Source: Callaeas wilsoni
Taxonomy: Eukaryota; Chordata; Aves; Passeriformes; Callaeidae
Assembly: GCA_013398955.1 (NCBI GenBank)
Contig: VWPU01001264.1
Coordinates: 124,001 to 188,000, forward strand
DNA: 64,000 bases
Reading direction: 5' to 3'
Shown here: in pieces, positions 36,001 to 48,742 of the stretch
Layout of the letters: every line of letters starts with the position of its first letter
Position numbering within the stretch: the stretch's first letter is position 1
Made by a program: the position numbers and the translations under genes
The notes under the pieces: model-generated
Seen by the model: only the letters and a program-made list of their open reading frames with translations
What the model was told of the DNA's origin: nothing
Databases searched by the model: none

Positions 36001-38149
36001 AGTTAATTAGCTTCTATGTGACAGACAGCCTCAGTGTAGCCCTACTAATCCCTTCTTTGTGACTTCAGTCTAGAGTAAGGCTCAGACCTGGGTAAAAGTC
36101 AGTAACGCTGGCAGAGTTCTGTGAAATGTACACAAAGCTGCACTTGCTAAGTATCTCTTCATGGGAATGTTCCACAAAGCTCCAAAAAGCCACATGTGTT
36201 CTTAACATCCACTGTAATTAGGTTGCAGTTTGATGAAATTCTTTTTTATTTCAGAATTTAGCCATGGCACTTTCTGTTAAAATAGGAATTGGTCTTAAAA
36301 AATAAACCCACATCCATTCGGCATACTGTGAGGAAAAGAGCTGCTTGGGTTTTTTTGCAAAATCAGTAAAAGTGTGATCCTTGAGAGGAAATTTACCCTG
36401 TTCTCAGGATGCTTACCTGGAATGAAGAAAGGCACAGCCTTATCGATGGAACTTTGGGCAGCTTTCTTGCTCTCTCTGTATTTTGGTTTCCCTTCTACAA
36501 GCTGGAAATTACAACATTTCCTTTCTCCACAGGGATGTTGGGATGTGCTCAGAGATTTGTCTGTGTCCATACAAGATAGATAGGCAGGTGTGAAGTTCCC
36601 AGAATTTGATATGAAAATGCCCTCTTGTGCAATATTTCCTGAGCCCTCTGTTTAACTGATAGCGATCAGACATCTAATTTGGGGATGAAAAGGCAGGTAA
36701 AAGTAGTGCTGGAGCTGAGCATACTGGTTAGGATCTGGTTTAGAAATTTGCTTCTGTTCCTTTCCTGCATCTTCGTGCTCCTCTTGGCCAGGCAGCCCTT
36801 AATGTATTCTTCCTTCTCAGCCATTCTTCCTGGGATGTGTGTGCAGGGCTCGGGCTCTTGTGAAGGACTGTCACAGGGCATGACAACTGTGGTGTGAAAC
36901 GTTTTCATCGCACTGCAGGAGCAGCTCTATGTTCCGCTCAGCCAAACTCAAGCCTGTTATGTTTGGACTTGGTCCAGCGAGCTGAAGCAAGTTAGTTTCA
37001 AGCAGCTTCACGTATTTTCCCAAAGAGTTTTCCCAAGCGTATTATCTCCTGGTAAATTGTGTTTAGTGGTTAGCCTCAAAGAAATGGCTTACCAATGTGT
37101 TCTGGCCATTCTTTTCTTTACAATAAGACCTGTGCCAGTAAGTAGGTTCATATGACCTACAAATGAGACAATAAAAACCTGAGCCCAGTCCCAGCCATAA
37201 CTTCAAACACACCTTTCATGCAGCAGTTCTGGCTTCTCTGGTGTCTGGGCGAAGTGGTGAAGTCTTCCAGCTTCTCACTGGACCTCAGGCTATTTTTGGG
37301 TAGACAAGTTCACACTGCTAAATCATCACTTGGCCAAGCATGTTATAGTTTATAGAGAGTTTGGGGAAAGCATCAAGACCTGGAGCCAACTTAATTTTCT
37401 CCTCAGAGCCAGAACTGGCCTGGGGTGAGCCTTGTTTGGGGTTTCTTTGGGCAGCACTGGGGTTATATTCCCAGCAATAGCTGGAAGGCCGAGTCGTGGA
37501 ATCAGGGAAGTCTGGTCCTATAAGTTTAGGTCACTTTGGTTTCTAGTATTCTGTGCCTGATCAGTTGACTTCTGCAACACAAATACTAAGGACTGATCTG
37601 TGTAAAAAGCAGAAAACACCATTTTTTCCTGAAATAACCAACAACTGAAACTTCTTGCAAATATAATTCAGCCTTAGCCTAATTATTCTGAAATGCTGCC
37701 TGTGCAGGAATAAAGAGAAAAAAAAGGTGTGAGCTTTTACAGTCTTATTCATTCCATCAATGTAAAAGCTTTTTATTTGGCTTCAAAGTGAGTCTACTAC
37801 TTCACAACAAAATTTCATTGTGTCCCAGATGAGTTCTGTTTAATGGAATCAAATTTCACCTTTTCTAATTATCTTTTGGAACAGACAATCTTTACAGAAT
37901 AATTAGTAATAGAAGTACACAATGGATCATTGTCTTTATTTCCTGCAAAGAAATTCTAGATGGTCTACTAAATCTTGAGGTATGATCTCACAAAATGTAA
38001 AATATCTCACCCCCTTTCTGCTAAATTGTATGAAATTCAACATAATTTTAGCACAATGGGTGGTAATTTTACTTCTTTGAGAAGACCAGCTTTAAGTTGC
38101 TTTTACAGAATAACTTTCCTGATCCCAGTCTAATTAAACAAGCCTAGAC
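33011..38149. other. Non-coding stretch, no feature seen
   Basis: No gene is seen in 5.1 kb. A pyrimidine-rich patch lies at about 34238-34275 and a T run near 35910. Open frames of up to 118 codons (33662-34018, minus strand) have no recognisable domain. Confidence 0.6.
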
Positions 38150-39060
38150 ATAGGTGAACTTTTTGCCTTCAATTAATTTTCAAGATTTCTAAATGAAGGG
38201 CTTAACATTCCTTTATTAAGAAGATAAAAACAACTGTATGTTTCCTTATCTAGCCGCCAGTTTTCCTTCAGGGGTCATTTACATCGTGGCATTGTTTTAA
38301 AACGCTGCCTTCCTATTCTGCTGAAATGAAGTTAGTAACCAGCCAAGTCCTGGATTTAAAAAGGTAGCTCCCCCTGCACTGAGTGAACACATACAATCAT
38401 AAAGGAAAACAAACAATCCTGGCACAAGTGAGAGTCATTTGGAAGCTATCATCTCTTCCTCTCTGGTTTTGCCAAATGTTCTGAAAATTATTACATATTC
38501 CTGAATTATACACCAAAATGTATTTCACCTGGTCAAAACCAGGAAGAAATTACTTAATGAAAATAAAATTATTTTTTAATCAAAACGAGCTGTTTATCTA
38601 AGAATCAAGGTTGAAGCTAACCTTTCATTTATTTAAAATTTGCCACAAAACTGGGAGAAAAAAGAAAATGTACAAGAAAAATGGGCTGGGTCCTCCTTGG
38701 ACTGTTAGTCTTTATAATTTAATTTGTTGAGAATTTAAAATTACATTAATTGTGCTTAAATAACTGACATTATTTGACACTGCAACAACAGAGCAACGGA
38801 AATGAGTGACAAACACACAAAAGACTTTTGTTATCTTTGTTTGTCTGCCTGAATAAATCTCAACAAGTAGTTCAAAGATTTAAATTTATAGCATACTTAA
38901 TCGTCATTAGACGGCCAATCCTATTGACTCCAAACTGCATTTCACTGATATTGAATAGTTTTGGCATCCGCTTCAGTTTGACTCATCAAGAATTTTAATT
39001 TTCAAATCACTGAAATTGTGTAAAGAGAGGTCATAAAGAGGGACTGTACACAGTGTTATG
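38150..39060. promoter_or_regulatory. Candidate conserved non-coding element with SOX-type pair
   Basis: About 900 bases of repeat-free sequence, unusually poor in long open frames on either strand. It holds a perfect inverted pair ACAAAAG-A-CTTTTGT at 38817-38831 and a further CTTTGT at 38835-38840. SOXE factors bind such facing pairs as dimers. Enhancer function is inference. Confidence 0.3.
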
Positions 39061-42000
39061 CTATATATGTGTTTTTAAAATGTTGTTAATTTCCCTTTCT
39101 CCTTCAAAAGCTGTCTATTTATATTATTTGAATACCACAGTGCTCTTCAGAAATGCAACCTGTGATGAGGAAAACTGATAAAAGCTCCCAGTTTGGAAAG
39201 TAATTAACTCTTTTGAGACTTAGCTTACTTGCAAGAATTGGTGCATTTTTCGTTCATAGTACCACTCACCAGAGAAAAGCGAGGTTGAACTTCCCCATTT
39301 TCCAAAAAGGCAGTGCATCCTGACCCAAAGATGCCATGGGCTGCAGTGTGAGGAACCTCTTTAAAACGAAATAAGTTGGCTAAACCCAGCCAGCCATAAC
39401 TGTGTGTGTGACTCTGCAGTGAGCTATGCAGACACACCGCTGGACTTTTCTATCAGATGGCCTTATTAATGCCTTTTGTGTATCTGTGTACCTATAATTG
39501 TACAGGAAACATGTTTAGCTAGAAACTGTCCGGCAGCAAAAGCCTCTTACAACCAATGTCCGAGATGGAGGCAAAATCCAAACTGCAAACCCTTTTCAAG
39601 GTCTCTCATTAACTGCTTCCTTTTAAGAAAATCTCACAAAACATGCTTAACACTGCAAACTCTAGAGTGAAACAAGATCTGTGTTTTATTTGCTAAACCC
39701 AGCCAATTTAATTGAAATTATTTACAAATTGATAATGAATTTTCACAGCTTTTTGCATGGAAAATAATAAAATTGGATTGCTGTCAACACTTATTTTCAC
39801 AGTATTTAAACAGTTTGAAGAGGCTTTGGCTTAGTTTTGGTTTTTATATTTGAAGTTATAAAACATTTTGCTAACATTGACCTAAATTTGGTGTAAAATA
39901 CCTGTGGCTTTGTGGGAAAAAGGGAAAACTTAATTTTGAAGTGATGCGATTCTTCTCTTCCCCACACTTTGTCTGTCAGTTCATCAATCATTTATTGAAA
40001 TAGCACTGTGTACCAAACACCAATGATTACAACAAATATGCAGTGATATCAAATAAAGGTATTTGCTAGACAACATTATATCTCTGTAGAAACGTCAGCA
40101 TCCCACAGAATCAGTGGCTCCTCACATGCTGTCAGTTTTACTGCACTGTGGGCTTGAAACTGCACAAGCCTTTCCAAGTGTTCTGAGGGACAGGATATGC
40201 AATTATTGGTCAGCCACACAAGCCCTCAGTCCTCAGGAAGTTATTCAGTCTTGTCCTTCTTTCCACACCTACTGGTATGGAAATGCTGGAGCCAGTGCAG
40301 CATTGTAACAGAAACGAGAAGAACAAGGTCAGGATCTACCGCACAAAGAGATTTACGTCCTCTAAAATATTCTGTGCTTTTCTATATAAAATTGATAGCC
40401 AAATTCCTGAATTTTCCTTATTCCAGAGCAGAAAGGGGTTGAAATCAAAACCAGCCTGAGAAGCTGAGGGACATCTGTGTGTTCAAATGTCTAAGGTGCT
40501 GATGTTCTTAACTTCTTTAGTGATATTTACTTTAACTATTGCATCTGTATGATCTGACTCTGAGCCAGTTACTACAGCAGCTATGTAAAACTCAATGAAA
40601 ATACTGAATTTAGTGAAGCTTTCAATTAGAAATGAAACCATCGTTTGGCTCATCTGGACTGAACACTGATATTTGGTGGGGGTATAGCATCCCTTTACTG
40701 TTGAGAGTTTAAACAATCACCTGGACAGTATTATTTCACACCAGTGTGTGTTTATGATTGTTTGAGATAAAAAAGTCAGGATATTCTCCTTCAGGTTTAG
40801 CAATACCATCCCTCACTGGTGCAGGTGAAGACTCTTTTGTCTTGTTTGAAGACAAGCTGCTCCCCAAAGACTCGCTGTGCACTCATGGCAAATGAAGGCT
40901 TTAGCCTCAGTGTGAGAGGAGACACAACAGTCAAACCACACATACTGAAAATAATTTTTTAATTTTCCTATACATAACAGCAGATAGGAAGGGTTGAAAT
41001 ATGTTACCTGTCTTCCTGCAGCTCCCATGTAGCTTTCCACAGTGAGACCCCATCTTGCCTTTATAGGAGTATTTAGGCAGAAGAACACAATGCAAGGCCA
41101 GTAGTATCCAGCCTAAAATTCTGGACAGAAAGAGGAATACAAGTGTTGTGCTGTTCCTATTTTGCACCCTTCTTCAATAATCTCGAAAAAACATTTATTG
41201 CCACTTGCGGGAATAATCCAAATTCCATTATTCCTAGCAAATCCAAAATGCAGAGGTTTGGCTTTTCTGTTCCTAGGAGGGTGACAGATTTTGTTATGAT
41301 GTACTTATTTTTGATGGGCCAAAATCTCCTGAGATAAGCAACTTCCAGCATCTGCAAGAGGAGCAGAACTGGGGCCTTAACCCTTGGTCTTTGTATTGGC
41401 ATTTGAAAGGATTTCCCTTTGAACTGTACAACTGAAGGCCCAGCTGGATGCTGAGCAATCATTTCCTTCTGATGATGTAAATAAATAAGTAAAATGTAAT
41501 GCTGGGGTGAAAAAAATACTTGCTAGTCCTGGTAATTCATGACTATCTTGTTATTTAATTTGTCATATGGTACTAAGGATGTGCTAGAGTGCCTGATGTC
41601 TTTGCCATGCTTTAAAAAGGGACATAATAGTCAAGAGCACTACTGCCTTCTTTCGAGTGTAGCAGTGAGCTATTAAGCCGATAGGATCAGTAAACTTCCT
41701 AAAGCCTGCAGGATGAATTGATGTTTTTCAAAGACTTGTTTAGGAAAACAAGGGAAGCAGATGTTCATAGTCTTTTAAGCAGGGCGAAAAAGAGAGGAGA
41801 AAGAGAGAAAACTCTCAACAAGGGATTATTCCTTTGTCAACTCCATTCTGACAAGAAAAGAGAATGCGCACTGATGATGTTTTGCTTTTGTTAAAATAAG
41901 TATTCGTGCTACGATGGGTGAGTGGGGGAAAGAAAATTTGTCGTTTCAGTAGGATGCCACAACCAAAGGACAATTTACAAACAGATCAATTACAGGTAGA

Positions 42001-44074
42001 GACTCGTTTACAGCTTCGGTTTATATATTTCAGCCTTTAAATACAGAAAAGTAGAAACATGCAGAGATGATTACTGATGAGTGAGGAAAAAGAAGTCATC
42101 ACTGATAGAGTGAGATTTGTCTTTCTTAATATAAAAAAAAAATCCCTGGCAATAATGTATGTATCTGACTGTTAAGAGGGATTTCATCCACGGTGTTTTG
42201 ATTTGAGAACTCTTGTTTTTGTTCCTTTTTACTAGAAAGAAAAAGGGACCCTATGGACGCTTGTTTCTCTGAGGAGAGCGGATAAAATTTGTGGGAGAGT
42301 CAAATCAGATTCTTTACATTTAACAAACACCCAAAAACTGATGGAAATTTGACTGAGATGGGATTAAATCCTTGGCATAGGGGCCTGTGTTAATTTTCAA
42401 AAGACTTTCTATTAGCATAGCTTGAAAAAAGTTCTAGTAGGAGTCCAAAATTGATCTATAGTGGTCTATAACTTCTTTTTTAATGAATTATTTTCTCTCT
42501 TGAGAAAAGACATTTTCTGTCTTATGGGAAAGAGGAGCAAAATGGTGCTGTAGAGAAGAACTAGTGCAGCCATGAGAAGACATGAGCAGAGTTTGGCCAC
42601 GGCTGGTCAGGTTTAACACAATAAACCTCTCACTGTCAGAACAAGTTTTCTCCATGGGGAAAGTGTGCTAACACACGTTGTTAAATGCATCTTGACTAGT
42701 TTAGGTAAGAGATTTTTGTGATAATATCAGGAAACTGGATTTGAAGACACAGGGTGGCATTTCCAGGTCAGTTTTCAAAATTTGTTTTGCTCCCACTTTA
42801 TTTTCAGTCTCCATTTGCATATTTGCAGATGAATTCTATCAACACAAATGTTCACAGATTAAACACTGGGCTCCAACATTTGCATTTTTCTGAAAGTAAC
42901 TGGACTGCTTACTTAAGTATCAGGCAATATGCCTGGCATTGCATAAGAATGTATTAAAAGAAGACAAGACCCAAGGTTGGCTGGACTTTAGGTTTCATAC
43001 ACTATAAGAGTTCATATATAATCAAAGGTATTTGTGCAAATAGGGTCTTTTTCACAGGAGATGTCTGCTCACAGGACTGTTGGCCACCTATTCCTGATGC
43101 AGACTTGCCCCTTCATATTGGCACAGCAGTTTGTGGGAGTGTGTTGTGGGTGAGAAGGCAGCATGCTCACACACAGATCTTGCCAGACTAAAAATAATCT
43201 CAGTAACAGATAGTGAGAGATGTTTTAATTGGAGATCCACTCCCAAGCTGGTTTGTTGTGATGTCCCTACAGTGGGCAGCACAGGGCTGGGAGGAGATGC
43301 TGGTGCAGGGTCTATGGGAGACTGGTAACCAATGGAGAGACATCTTGCAATTTATTTGCCTTAATCACTTGGATTTGCCACAAAAGTGACTCAAGGTCTT
43401 AGTCCATACTGAGCCACTGCTTTTGAAGTCCTTTTAATCTCCAGTGAGACCTCTTAGGATTCTTTGCCCTCGTGTGTGTCATGTAGACATATTTGTCATT
43501 AACCTGATTTAGCTCTCTGAGAGCTGTATGGGAAGACTCCCCAGTTAAAAAGGAAACTTGCAGTAGCATTTATGTTCTGCATACCCTTTCTTATGGGGCT
43601 GCAGTGTCCAGAGCCTGACTCCCTTCTGCCTTATGTCTTGTGTTGATACTAGTTAATGCTGGTGCTGGTACACAGAATTGTGCTTTTCTGATTTGGAAGC
43701 ATTTTATGCTCTCACAGCACAGGTACAAGAGTCTGCACAAGGGGCAGAGCAAGGAAGCAAGCTGAACGTAATGCAAGGACATTTGTACAAGTTGGGATGC
43801 TTAGAGAGGAATCCCGTAAATTTTAAATGAAAGGGTATTAACTTATTTTAAGTGCTATAGATATTTACAGATATAAATATGTTTACAGCTGTTTAGTCTT
43901 CCTTTTGAAGGAAAGCTTTTCTAATTTGCACGAGTCTAAAAAAGAAATAATTCTGTCTATATTGTTGGGGTTTTTTAACCTTGCCTAATCTATACTGCCA
44001 ATAGGGAATTGGCATTAGCACAGTTGGATTAAAATTGAGACTGTGCAGCAGAAGAGTTAACATGTATTAGATTT
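39061..44074. other. Non-coding stretch, no feature seen
   Basis: No gene is seen. Around 41340-41400 the minus strand vaguely recalls a MIR-type SINE (gggttaaggccccagttctgctcc), but too weakly to call. ATTTGCAT octamer words occur near 42812 and 42878, at a density chance could give in AT-rich DNA. Confidence 0.55.
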
Positions 44075-44151
44075 AGGGCCAGATTCTGACACATTTTCTC
44101 TAGTAGATAAATGAGTTTTTTGCTCTGTGAGTAACTGAAAAAGCAGGATCA
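44075..44151 (+). repeat. Palindromic repeat with GGGCCAGATTCTGA end
   Basis: It opens with agggccagattctgac (44075-44090) and closes with gtaactgaaaaagcaggatc (44131-44150). The second is the approximate reverse complement expected of the far arm of the same repeat (GTAACTGAGAGCAGAATCTGGCCC-like). I recall this end sequence from short palindromic repeats widespread in reptiles. The centre is eroded. Confidence 0.42.
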
Positions 44152-45570
44152 ACAAAAAAAGCATAGCTTTCAGAAATCCCCAGCAATTCCTAATGTTTAT
44201 ACTTCTGTAGTCATGCCTGTGTATAACTCAAATTCCATCCAAAAATTCCCTTCTTTTAGTTTTGTTCAGGAAGGAGGATTTTACAGAATTGTAAGTGGTT
44301 TTGAATCCAGGAGATTTTTTTGCTGTAAAACTCTGAAGAGCCTATTATGCTACTGCCCTGTCTAAAGCAAAGTAGAGTGAAGCTGTTCCAGTATGAGTAA
44401 TGATGTGTCAGACTAATTGTTTTGACTAGCTGGGCATCCTCTGAGCTCGCTGGATCTTGAATACAGCAGCTACTTTAGGTCTCATGCCCCTGCGCTCTGA
44501 ATGCAGTGGTTGCTTCTAACTGTTGCTTTTACATGATTTTACTTTGCACCTTTTGTGTCACGTTTTTACTCCTCAGTGTTTGTCAACAGTATATTAAAAA
44601 TACCGTGGAAGTGCTGAGTGCTATACAATCAATGTCTAACACTTAAAGAACACTATTTTGTATGGGACAACCTGCTGTTAGTTTGAATATCAAGTATGCC
44701 ATTTACATTTTGGTGGATAGTTCAGAAATTTGATGTTTGCCAAATATCAAGTGTTGAAGAACACTTCATGTGCTGGATTAGTTCACTGTTGTGATCTCCT
44801 TCACAATGAGCAGCCATCTAATAAAATTTTGTATGCACAGATTTACATGACTGCATTACCCTATCTTGTAGGTGATAGTTCAAACATACAGTAAAAAAGT
44901 CTTTAAATTCCTTTATTTTTTTTTATCAGATGGGCAGAAGATCTTTCAGAAAAGAAAACCAAAAGACAATATTTGCCTCCAGCTGTTAGAAAATACTCAT
45001 AAATCTGCTGTAGCAGCACATAGATTCAAAAATAGCTGGCCCAATCATATATGTGTTAACCTATTTTGTGGAGGTTAATAGTAAATTATTTTTTAAAAAT
45101 TGCTTGGCGTTGCCACAAGTAAAACTTTAAGGTGTTGTAGGCAGTAGTAAAAATAATGGAATAAATCTCCATAGGAAGCTGTTGCCAGGAAGTTTGCCTT
45201 GCCTTGCAGTGGGATGTGTGGATTCCACCAGAGGAGTCCAGTAATCTGTGCAAAAGCTGTGATTTGTGGAAACACCGTTAACATCCTGTTTGCCCTGCAA
45301 ATATCTCCTCATCCGTGAGTTTTGGTAGCCCAGCCCAGAACACCTTGCAGACTAGTACCCCCCACCCTGCCTAAAACATAATAAACAGAGTTGGTAGTAG
45401 TGAGATTTGGTACAAAATAAGGAGCTCTAATTAATTTTAAATGGTGCTTTTCAGAGTGTCAAAAGCTCAGCCCACTGAAGTGGAAAAGGGGGTTAGAGTG
45501 GCGAGAGCCTGGCAACACAGCTAATCTAGGCACTCCCAGCAAGCTCATTTCAAAAGCTTACATCAGTCCA
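44152..45570. other. Non-coding stretch, no feature seen
   Basis: Nothing beyond short open frames is seen. 'gaagtgctgagtgctatacaat' near 44609 recalls the tail of CORE-type SINEs but lacks an upstream body. Confidence 0.55.
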
Positions 45571-45990
45571 TCGGCATCTCGAGGTAGAGCTGCCGGGGAC
45601 AGCGGGGTACAGCCACGCTGCACACAGACCTGCCTGGGCGAAGTCGGGGCTCTGTGGCAGCTTCTGTGACAAGAGCGCATTGTCACCGCGTGGGGCCTGC
45701 GCGCGGCGTGTTTGCGCTCTGGGCGTTGGGAGTTACCCAGACACGCTGGGGATCCGTGCCTGGTGCACCAAAACCAAGCTGATGGAGGTGGAGGCTGTAG
45801 GAATACGTGCATGAGTCAGATACAAAACTGTGGATTGTGCCTTCTGTGGTCAGATACCAGGGCAGTCCCACTGCAGCAAACTGTTGCGCTGCTTCCCCAG
45901 GGTATTTAGATAGCGATTTTGAAATCAGCGCTTACACGGTTACTTAAAGGAGAGACGGACTTTGCCATGCAATATTCCAGCGCTTAACGC
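45571..45990. promoter_or_regulatory. Compact CpG-rich patch
   Basis: I count 18 CpG dinucleotides in 45571-45756, including a run of four within tgcgcgcggcg near 45700, and four more near 45981-46000. The surrounding kilobases have very few. Such patches in vertebrates usually mark promoters or germline-unmethylated regulatory elements. No first exon with a splice donor can be asserted. Small open frames cross it on both strands and mean little. It could also be a GC-biased-conversion hotspot. Confidence 0.4.
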
Positions 45991-48579
45991 GAAATGCGTT
46001 TGGAGTAGTTATTTTTGATTGCTTGAAAGATAAGCTAAATTGGTTTTTGAACTTCCTTTATGGAGAGTTTGTTCTTCTGGAGATCTGTTTTCTAGAGGCT
46101 AATAGTTATAACCACATATACCATTAACTAAGCTATCAAATATCGGGCGTTTTATTTTATAGTTTCTCTTATCATGTTAACAGTAGCTAAGGTATGCTTG
46201 TCTATCCAGTCTTGTTTCTTTTTAAATCAGTGGCAGAACCCCCATTGATTTCCACCACAGCACACAAGGTGAATCTGTACTTAATATACGTTAGACCGAG
46301 ACAAAAAAGTCTAGAATATGAACCTGGTGCTGAAATGGCTGTGCAAGCCTTCAGCTAAAAAAACCCTCTCAGACTCTGGTTTCACTAGGCCTCAGATAAT
46401 GCCCCTTAAAATTAAGCTGGCACTTCATAGCAAGTTCTTATTCATTCATTATTTACAAAGTAGGAAAAAGAAAACCTCAGCACTATTTGCTGAGTACCAG
46501 TCAGATGACCCACAGACAACAGAAGCTTGCAAAGTTTTAATAAGGTAGATAATTCCTTTTTATAAACGTAATCTCTCGTCTCAGCCACTGGAGCAGAGCA
46601 GCTTCAAATTTGTCTTCCAAACTTCTACACAAAGTGATTTTCTACAATTTTCAGTTGTACTCTCAGCTACATTCATGTCCAATTTTCTATTTCAAGTTTG
46701 ATCCATTGAAGAGGCCTAATGTGGTGTTGTTATTAAAAAGCACATAAGCCTAAAATGGGACTACTCATATTCTTAAAAAGTCTCTATCTCAGTGCTGCCT
46801 TGAGTGGATCCCCTGTCTGTGGTCTGCCCTTTGTGGAATGAGGTGAGGGTATGTAGTTTCAAAGTCTAATTACTATCCTTATGAGCTGTAGCAAGCTCTT
46901 CAGAGCTGCTGTTCGTATTTCATTTCTTTGTTGACATCCACCCCCCAAAAGATGCTCCCCTCCCTCAAAAAGATGAAAAACCCCAAACAAACAAAAAACA
47001 ACAGCTCAAAACTGCCCACACCCCGCTCCCCCTAACCTCAGAATTTCCAAAATTTCCTTGGCCATCGTTTCATTGCCAAGGATGCTTCTGAGTGTCTGTC
47101 TCCTATGTGCACCAGGCTGATGGCAGATCAGGAAGTGATGCTGACCTTGGGCATGACTGGCATGGGCCACCAGAGTATTTCTGCTGATGGCTAACACATA
47201 GTCCCAAAGGAACCTCCACGGAGTAATCCCCCCTGGCATCTGTGTTGGGGCCATGCTTGCATGCTCATCTGACAACATATCATCTATAGGATATAGAAGT
47301 TGAGTCCAGGCAGTCCTTCTAAAGCTGAAGTAGCTCCTGAGGTTCTACCACGGAGGGTACTTTGGATCCATGAAGTAGCCTCTCACTGGCCCTCTGTCCC
47401 AACTTGACCAAATCCTGCGTTTTATGCTCCGGGCAGGTCTCTGCTGCAGTGTCTTAGGGCCACCTCCCTCCTGCATAGCACTGTACTCCTGCTTCCCCTC
47501 TGTGTTTTCTCATAGAAGCACTTGTTCTCCCAGTCACTCAGAAAGGATGGAGGAACTCTCTTTTCTGCCTGTAGTAACGTCTGCTCATTTAGGGATTTTG
47601 TCTGGGTGATGTGTTGTCAGCCTCCCTGTGACCACACACATATTGTGTAAGTGATGACAGCAAATTTGGTTCTGTGTAAGTAATTAAACTGTTTTATCCT
47701 AATATACATTGTTTCCTATTAATCTCTTCCAGATAATTGTTTACTAAAGAATAGACAAAAACCTTAGTTTATAGATTGGTTTTAACCAAAAGCTTTCAGA
47801 GGGACAATATCTGGTGAAATGGATTTTGGCATAAAGGATAAACATCCCCCGAGAAATATGTTGGCTCAAGTTTTTGTTTGCTCATGGTCTATCTTGGAAG
47901 TGCAAGTTTTGCTTCTGTGGGGAGATACCTTTACTGGGAAAGCTTATCTTCTCGTGGCTGTGTTCTGGCACTGTGCCATGGCTTGTTTTCCCTTTGTAGT
48001 TAAATGTTTTGGGACGAGTTATGTCAGATGAAATTTCATTGTCTTAGAGTGACTCTTTGTCTTAGGAGATCAAGACTAGGCTGTGTATTAAATAGATTTA
48101 ATCTGCATTCTAGATGCACACTACACAATAATAGACCATTGTTGCAGTTTCTCTGCATATCAGTGCTGTGAAGGTGGAACCGGAATTATACACAAACCCA
48201 GGCTGAATGAAATCCATACTGGGTAGCCACAGTACAGAATGTGTGTTATTTTTAGCATTCATTCACATCATACAGTGACAGAGCAGTCACTAGCAATTAT
48301 AGCAGGCTTTGGAAACCTATTGCTTACTTGAAAATATGTTAAATCAGAAAATGTCCACAGACCTATTGGATCAATTCAGCTTTTGCTGCTAACATCAATT
48401 GCCTCCCACCTTCATTTTTAAATCTATCCTTGGTTTCTCTAACATACCTAATACAATGATGTTGAAAAGAAAAACATTGTTTACATATCTTGCTTTTTCC
48501 TTTTTTTTAATGTGTTTGCCTTTGACTGGGAGAATCTTGACCATAAGCACATTCCAGTCTTCTAATGAGTGCCAGGAAA
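45991..48579. other. Non-coding stretch with a weak repeat arm
   Basis: At about 46226-46258 'atcagtggcagaacccccat' followed by 'tgatttcc' resembles the inner arm of a reptile-type palindromic repeat (CAAAACTCCCATTGACTTC-like), but no partner arm is visible. An A/C-rich patch lies at about 46938-47000. Open frames at 47006-47278 (minus) and 47424-47609 (plus) have no recognisable domain. Confidence 0.5.
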
Positions 48580-48742
48580 GGGATGGTCTCGTGGTTAAAA
48601 CTTAGGATTGGAGAATGAAGAGACAGAGGTCTGGTACTAGCTGGGCTCTGGCACAAATTTGAGGCAAATAACTTTCTCTCTCCATGACTCAATGCACGCC
48701 ACAAAAAAAAAAAAAAGAAAAAAAGAAAAAAGGAAAAAAAAA
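48580..48742 (+). mobile_element. MIR/CORE-like SINE relic followed by A-rich tract
   Basis: The body at 48580-48695 follows the MIR/CORE plan closely. It has an A-box-like 'ggatggtctcgtggttaaa', then 'ggattggagaatgaagagacagagg', a B-box-like 'ggtctggtact', 'gggctctggcac' (CTCTGCCAC in the consensus), 'ggcaaataactttctctctcc' (GGCAAGTCACTTAACCTCTCTG), and 'tgactca' (GCCTCAGTTTCC). An A-rich tract with scattered G begins at 48703, just downstream. MIR does not normally end in poly-A, so this is either a secondary simple repeat or a different SINE tail. It is the best preserved SINE of the window. Confidence 0.62.

Noticed and set aside
41340..41400. Minus-strand MIR-like SINE
   Set aside because: Only about 24 bases around a possible B-box resemble the consensus; the A-box and tail are missing.
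47006..47278. 90-codon minus-strand frame considered as an exon or processed pseudogene
   Set aside because: No recognisable parent protein, no poly-A remnant and no splice sites that fit.
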